Positions 60,010 through 64,000 of a stretch of 64,000 bases of DNA are shown here, one piece after another (positions within the stretch are counted from its first letter, which is position 1; each line of letters begins with the position of its first letter). Origin of the DNA: Istiophorus platypterus (taxonomy: Eukaryota; Chordata; Actinopteri; Istiophoriformes; Istiophoridae). The translations under genes were made by a program, and so were the position numbers. Under the pieces are notes generated by a model. It saw only the letters and a list, made by a program, of their open reading frames with translations, was not told the origin of the DNA and did no database searches. The stretch lies in the NCBI GenBank assembly GCA_016859345.1, contig CM029129.1:19105446-19169445 (forward strand), given 5' to 3'.

Positions 60010-62059
60010 AAAGAGATCAGTAGGAATTTTATTATTTGCTTTAAATACATGTACAGCTCTTTTACTCTGCCATTGCTCCACTGATCAGTCACTGGCATTC
60101 ATCTAAAAACTGAACTCCAAATGGAGGTCCTCCAATGCAGAAATGTGTCTGACACAGCATGATTGTGAGTCGAGGACATGTTGTGCTGGAGTTGGGCTCA
60201 TGGCATGTGTAGCTTTCAGCTGAACCGGTGCCAGCTTTGCATGAGGCGATTCGTAGGGTTATGCTGAACAGAGGTAGAAGCCATCTCTTGAAAAACAAGA
60301 GGACATCCAATCTGCAATTACCCTAAAAGATTAAAAACAGGCCAGAAGGATAAATACACATGGAAGAATGAGAAAGACGTTCGTAAAGCCTTTTTTTCCT
60401 CTTGCTGCACCAGCAGATTGCTTAAATTTGATCTGAATGATGACAGAAAAGAGAGAAGGTGCACTTGATGAGTTAAACACATGGAACCTGAAAACACCTC
60501 ATCATGTGAGTGACAATCTTGATGCGTGAATCACGGAAATAAAATGCAGAGAGAACAGAGAGTTAACATGGAAACAAATAATGCATCGGTTTGCCTAATC
60601 CTCGTACATTCATCAGGGCTCATGCATTCAGGCTTCTGTTTCCCACTTTTCTGGCTCATGTGCTACAATTTCTCCAAGTTATGCCACTTTTTTCTTCTAT
60701 GAGACTCCCAGTCTGTTCATTGCATGTTTTTTCCGTTGTGCTGAGATGAACAACTTCACAGTAAAATGCATTTAAAGTTAAAGACCGATGCAATGGACTT
60801 CAGGAAGCACTTTTCTTTTCAAAGACACAGAGGTGATCAGCAAATTGAGCTGTCCCTGAAAAACAAAGGGGGTGTGCTGTTGTGCATGACTGTGCACAAC
60901 AACAGAGTGCTGAACTGCTGGAGAAGTAGGCATTCAGATTGGTTCACACGTTTTCATCCAGTTGCTGTTTTTGATTTGGAACGATCTACAATTTGACAAA
61001 AAAAGAAAAATTCTTAAGGTAACAACACAGCGTAGTTTGAGCTGCGCTCAGATTTCCTACTTTTGAAATGGGGCAGCAAGTCTTTCTTTTCATATAAATA
61101 AGGCTAAAAACACAAAGATCTCCCACTTACTCACAAAAGAACTGTCACAAGAGTCTCTAAAAACCTAGGAGACACATACAGTACATAATGTAGCCTGCAT
61201 ACATACAAATATACATATATGCAAATACACAAAAACAATAACCTCTCCATGTGGAATAATGGCATTTCTGGAAAATCTGAAATCATAATTTCATATAAAA
61301 ATATATAAAAATAAAAGTAAAATCAAAAGAAGTGTCATCTGAAACGGTGAGAAAAACCACAATCTCCATTGTTCTCCCACTGTGTGATGCGTTGGCAAAT
61401 CTATGAATCACGGTCTCTGTGAACACGCACCGTTTGTCCGTCCGCAGGATTCACATACATGTCCGACGGCCATTTTAAAAGCAGCCACTAGTTGAGTTTA
61501 ATACTGGAGTGTAAAAATGTCCACAGACACAAAGAGAGGAACGAGGTCCTTAACTCTCTGGCCAGCCAGCGAGGTAACATGAAACACTACACATTTATCT
61601 ATCTACACACTAAGGGATCTCTGACTGAAGGGCATGGTGAATGCACATTACCATGAAGAGGTCAGTTTGCCTCTAGGCCCCAATCAGTTCGTGGAGACCT
61701 GCGTCACTGTAGAAGGGTGGGCTGGTCCTGTCAACCCAGGCACATGTTCCACTTTTTTGTGTCCCTGTAACACTGCCGACCAATGGGAGTACTTCAAGGA
61801 ATGCAAATATTCAACCAGAAGAAGGTTTAGTACGTTTTTGTGGTTTTGTTTACTGTCCAAAATTCAGATGGTTGGACACTTGAACACTAGACATTAGTGA
61901 AACCTTCATTCTTATGATGAAAACAGTGACTTCTGAGAATGACAGTAAAACTGACACCTCCACGTGTTTTCTGTAAGTTCCTTGAAAAAGAACAGCTAGA
62001 CCGATGGTCTGTCATGCCTGTCTTAAAGTTTTCTTTAAATAGTTTTCAACTTTTTTCAA
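60010..62059 (-). other. dchs1: Predicted 3'UTR of dchs1
   Basis: Between the dchs1 stop codon and the first canonical AATAAA on the coding strand (plus-strand TTTATT at 60028-60033) lie about 2 kb without another gene. A small minus-strand frame at 60089-60310 falls inside this UTR and has no recognisable content. Confidence 0.5.
60028..60033 (-). promoter_or_regulatory. dchs1: Candidate poly(A) signal of dchs1
   Basis: First canonical AATAAA hexamer found on the coding strand after the dchs1 stop. Confidence 0.4.
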
Positions 62060-64000
62060 TCATATTCTCATCTCGTGATCAGGACTCTGGTCCAGTGACG
62101 GCTCCCTGGTGCTGATCATGGATGCTGAGGGCCCCTGGTTGACGCCAAAAGGAGAAACAGCCGGAGATCGAGCCGCCAGAGGGGACAGAGAAGGGGAGAA
62201 GCTGGGGGACATTGCTGCTGATGAAATGGATCCCTCATGACTGATAGGGGACCTGCGAAGTGAGGCCAAGTGGGGGAATGTCCTTCCAATCACAGGGACC
62301 TTGGGCGGGACTGACATGGCCCCTGGGTGGGCCACTGATGTGATGAGCGGTGGAGGATCAATTCTAGGTTTGGGATCCATTTTGGGCTTGGGCTGGAAGG
62401 GTTGGCGAGGGTTCTGGCTCTGCTGGGCAGTTTCATCTTTCAGCCTCGCAATCTCCGTGAATACATTGGCCAGAGGCTGGAACTGTGGGCACCAGTTGAG
62501 CAGGTAATCCCAGTTATAGCTTCCACGGAGCTCCTCGTCACTGGCAACAATGGCTGTGAGGGACCCATCCACTGAAGGTTTGCCATCCTCAGGGAAGGCA
62601 TAATCCTTGGGCAGGGAAATGTTGAGGCCGCGGCCTACTCCCAGGTATCCACCTCCCTCATCCCTATAGACTGGGAGCTGGCCAGAGAGCAGGGTCCCAC
62701 TGAGACTTCCACCCAGTTTCTTTCCTTTGAACCAGGTGCTACCCTCCAAAGCTGCAGGTTCGCAAGAGATATCGGAGAGCTGGTCAGCGTCCTGCTGAAT
62801 TCCAGAGTCCGGTCCTCTGGCCGAAATGTGCTCCTGCATGGATGAGGTGATGGAGGCGACACGCGGGTACTCGTTTATCATCCTGATCTCGTCATCCTCT
62901 GCTGCTTCAGCTGATCCTCTTCCACTGGAGTGGGAGGGATCCAGGGAACCCCCTCTGGTGTAGGGACCCCCACCAGTCCCACCCTGATCTCCAGCATAGC
63001 CTGGCAAGGCCTGATGGTAGATCCTCTCTCCTCCAGTTCCTGAGCTGCAATCATCCAGTTTCTGAAGAGCAGTTCCTGAGGCAGCATCTCTGTTTCCTGT
63101 TTCCTGCCCTTTCTTTCTCCTGCGTGACTTCACTAGGAACACAACCACGGCCATGACCACGAGCAATATGATGAAACCAAGAGACGCAGCAATGATGCTA
63201 ATCAGCAGAATGTTGACGTCAGGAGCCAGGCCAAAGTTGGTATTAGTGACATCAATGGAAACCTGGGCTGAAGAGGTGCGAGACATATCTAGAGGACTGT
63301 GAGCGCTCACGTCAAGAGTCATCAGCCTAGTTTCCCGTTTGGCACGGCCTGACCCACTGCTACTACTGCTGCCTGAACTGTCCAGCTTGAGGAAAATCAC
63401 CCCAGTGGTTTTGTTTACATCAAAGAAGGGAGAGATGGTGGAAAGAGAATAGAGAACAATACCATCCACCCCTCCGTCCTCATCATTTGCTTGGACCTGG
63501 CCGATGCTCTGGCCTTTCTTGGCTCCCTCTGGGACTTCAAAGCTGAAATCTGAGGATGTGAAGACCGGGTCATACTCATCCTCACCTGTGACAAACACCT
63601 GTACAGTCACAGTGGCTGAGTGGTTGCCTGAATCTACTGCGATTGCTACAAAGTTAAAGGAGTTGACCTTCTCAAAGTCGAAGGGAATTTTGCTTCTGAT
63701 TTCTCCTGAGTTCTGGTCAACAGTGAAACTTTCTTTTCCCGCCCTGAACCGCTCCACCATGTAGTACTTCAGATGGCCAAAAACCCCCGTGTCATGGTCT
63801 ATGGCATGGAGAACAGTCACGACTGAGTTTGCTGGTTGGTTTTCTCTGATGCTAGCTGTCAGGACTTCCACGGGGAAGAAGGGATGATTGTCATTAATGT
63901 CTTTGACCTCAATGACAACTGGAGCTAGCGCAAAGTGTCCCTGTCCATCTGTGGCCTGGATGATGACAATATGTGTGGACTGGTGCTCACGATCGAGTGC
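62060..64000 (-). CDS. dchs1: Dachsous-1 protocadherin, C-terminal part (5' end off window)
   Basis: A single open exon of 646 codons plus stop runs off the right edge. The first residues finish a cadherin repeat (LDRE, then DINDNHPFFP, a calcium-binding linker). Two more cadherin repeats follow; the linker between them is GEDEYDP and not the usual DxNDNxP. After them come a transmembrane helix (about 63131-63214), a basic stop-transfer (KSRRRKK) and a roughly 350-residue cytoplasmic tail. The tail holds the Dachsous blocks YNWDYLLNWCPQFQPLANVF, RIDPPPLITSVAHPGA and SPISHEGSISSAAMSPSFSP, and ends DHEMRI. These match DCHS1 better than DCHS2 as I know them. Dachsous-1 is the ligand of Fat4 in planar cell polarity and Hippo signalling. 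A Ser/Gly stretch followed by RAKR lies in the last cadherin repeat. Human DCHS1 has 27 cadherin repeats, so most of the gene is to the right. Confidence 0.97.
   Translation of the reverse strand, partial: ALDREHQSTHIVIIQATDGQGHFALAPVVIEVKDINDNHPFFPVEVLTASIRENQPANSVVTVLHAIDHDTGVFGHLKYYMVERFRAGKESFTVDQNSGEIRSKIPFDFEKVNSFNFVAIAVDSGNHSATVTVQVFVTGEDEYDPVFTSSDFSFEVPEGAKKGQSIGQVQANDEDGGVDGIVLYSLSTISPFFDVNKTTGVIFLKLDSSGSSSSSGSGRAKRETRLMTLDVSAHSPLDMSRTSSAQVSIDVTNTNFGLAPDVNILLISIIAASLGFIILLVVMAVVVFLVKSRRRKKGQETGNRDAASGTALQKLDDCSSGTGGERIYHQALPGYAGDQGGTGGGPYTRGGSLDPSHSSGRGSAEAAEDDEIRMINEYPRVASITSSMQEHISARGPDSGIQQDADQLSDISCEPAALEGSTWFKGKKLGGSLSGTLLSGQLPVYRDEGGGYLGVGRGLNISLPKDYAFPEDGKPSVDGSLTAIVASDEELRGSYNWDYLLNWCPQFQPLANVFTEIARLKDETAQQSQNPRQPFQPKPKMDPKPRIDPPPLITSVAHPGAMSVPPKVPVIGRTFPHLASLRRSPISHEGSISSAAMSPSFSPSLSPLAARSPAVSPFGVNQGPSASMISTREPSLDQSPDHEMRI

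Noticed and set aside
59667..60310. Two small minus-strand frames near the dchs1 3' end
   Set aside because: They fall at or inside the predicted 3'UTR and show no recognisable motif.
62060..64000. Assignment as dchs2 or fat-type cadherin
   Set aside because: The tail motifs SPISHEGS-SSAAMSPSFSP and RIDPPPLIT follow DCHS1. The fragment has no laminin-G or EGF domains as in Fat proteins.

Overview
The window is vertebrate nuclear DNA, almost certainly from a teleost and probably a percomorph. It holds intron-containing orthologues of vertebrate genes in a teleost-sized layout, a vertebrate tRNA-Trp, CpG-rich first exons, many dinucleotide microsatellites, a decayed Tc1-type transposon and dispersed repeats of a kind I associate with fish genomes. 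There are three protein-coding genes, all on the minus strand. I see no operons, CRISPR arrays, viruses or bacterial-type systems.

Layout from left to right. Positions 1-3200: a CpG-rich block with an 11-bp tandem repeat and an intact tRNA-Trp(CCA), then AT-rich sequence. Positions 3246-10620: an FHDC1-family formin with eleven coding exons (790 aa) that I could assemble codon by codon, plus a non-coding first exon. Positions 10621-13078: a short intergenic spacer. Positions 13079-27300: arfip2 (arfaptin-2) with seven constitutive coding exons (344 aa), a predicted 33-nt cassette microexon, a non-coding first exon in a CpG island, and a perfect 560-bp tandem duplication in intron 1. Positions 27300-60000: about 33 kb in which I find no protein-coding gene, only microsatellites, repeats, a Tc1 relic, an inverted repeat carrying RFX-like motifs, and AT-rich stretches that could be conserved non-coding elements. 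Positions 60028-64000: the 3' end of dchs1 (Dachsous-1), with about 2 kb of 3'UTR and the last 646 codons. The rest of dchs1 lies beyond the right edge.

The gene set matches the human 11p15.4 neighbourhood (TRIM3-ARFIP2-...-DCHS1), and its 2R-duplicate block at 4q31 (ARFIP1-FHDC1-TRIM2-...-DCHS2). The formin sits where FHDC1 sits next to ARFIP1, so it looks like a formin ohnologue that fish kept beside arfip2 and that I do not recall at the human 11p15 locus. The three products do not form one pathway: a formin acting on actin and microtubules, a BAR-domain effector of Arf/Arl1/Rac GTPases at the trans-Golgi, and a giant cadherin of the Fat/Dachsous planar-polarity and Hippo system. Their proximity reflects ancestral synteny. 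I found no clearly new biological system. The most worthwhile leads are the arfip2 microexon, the retained formin ohnologue, the fresh tandem duplication and the paired X-box palindrome.
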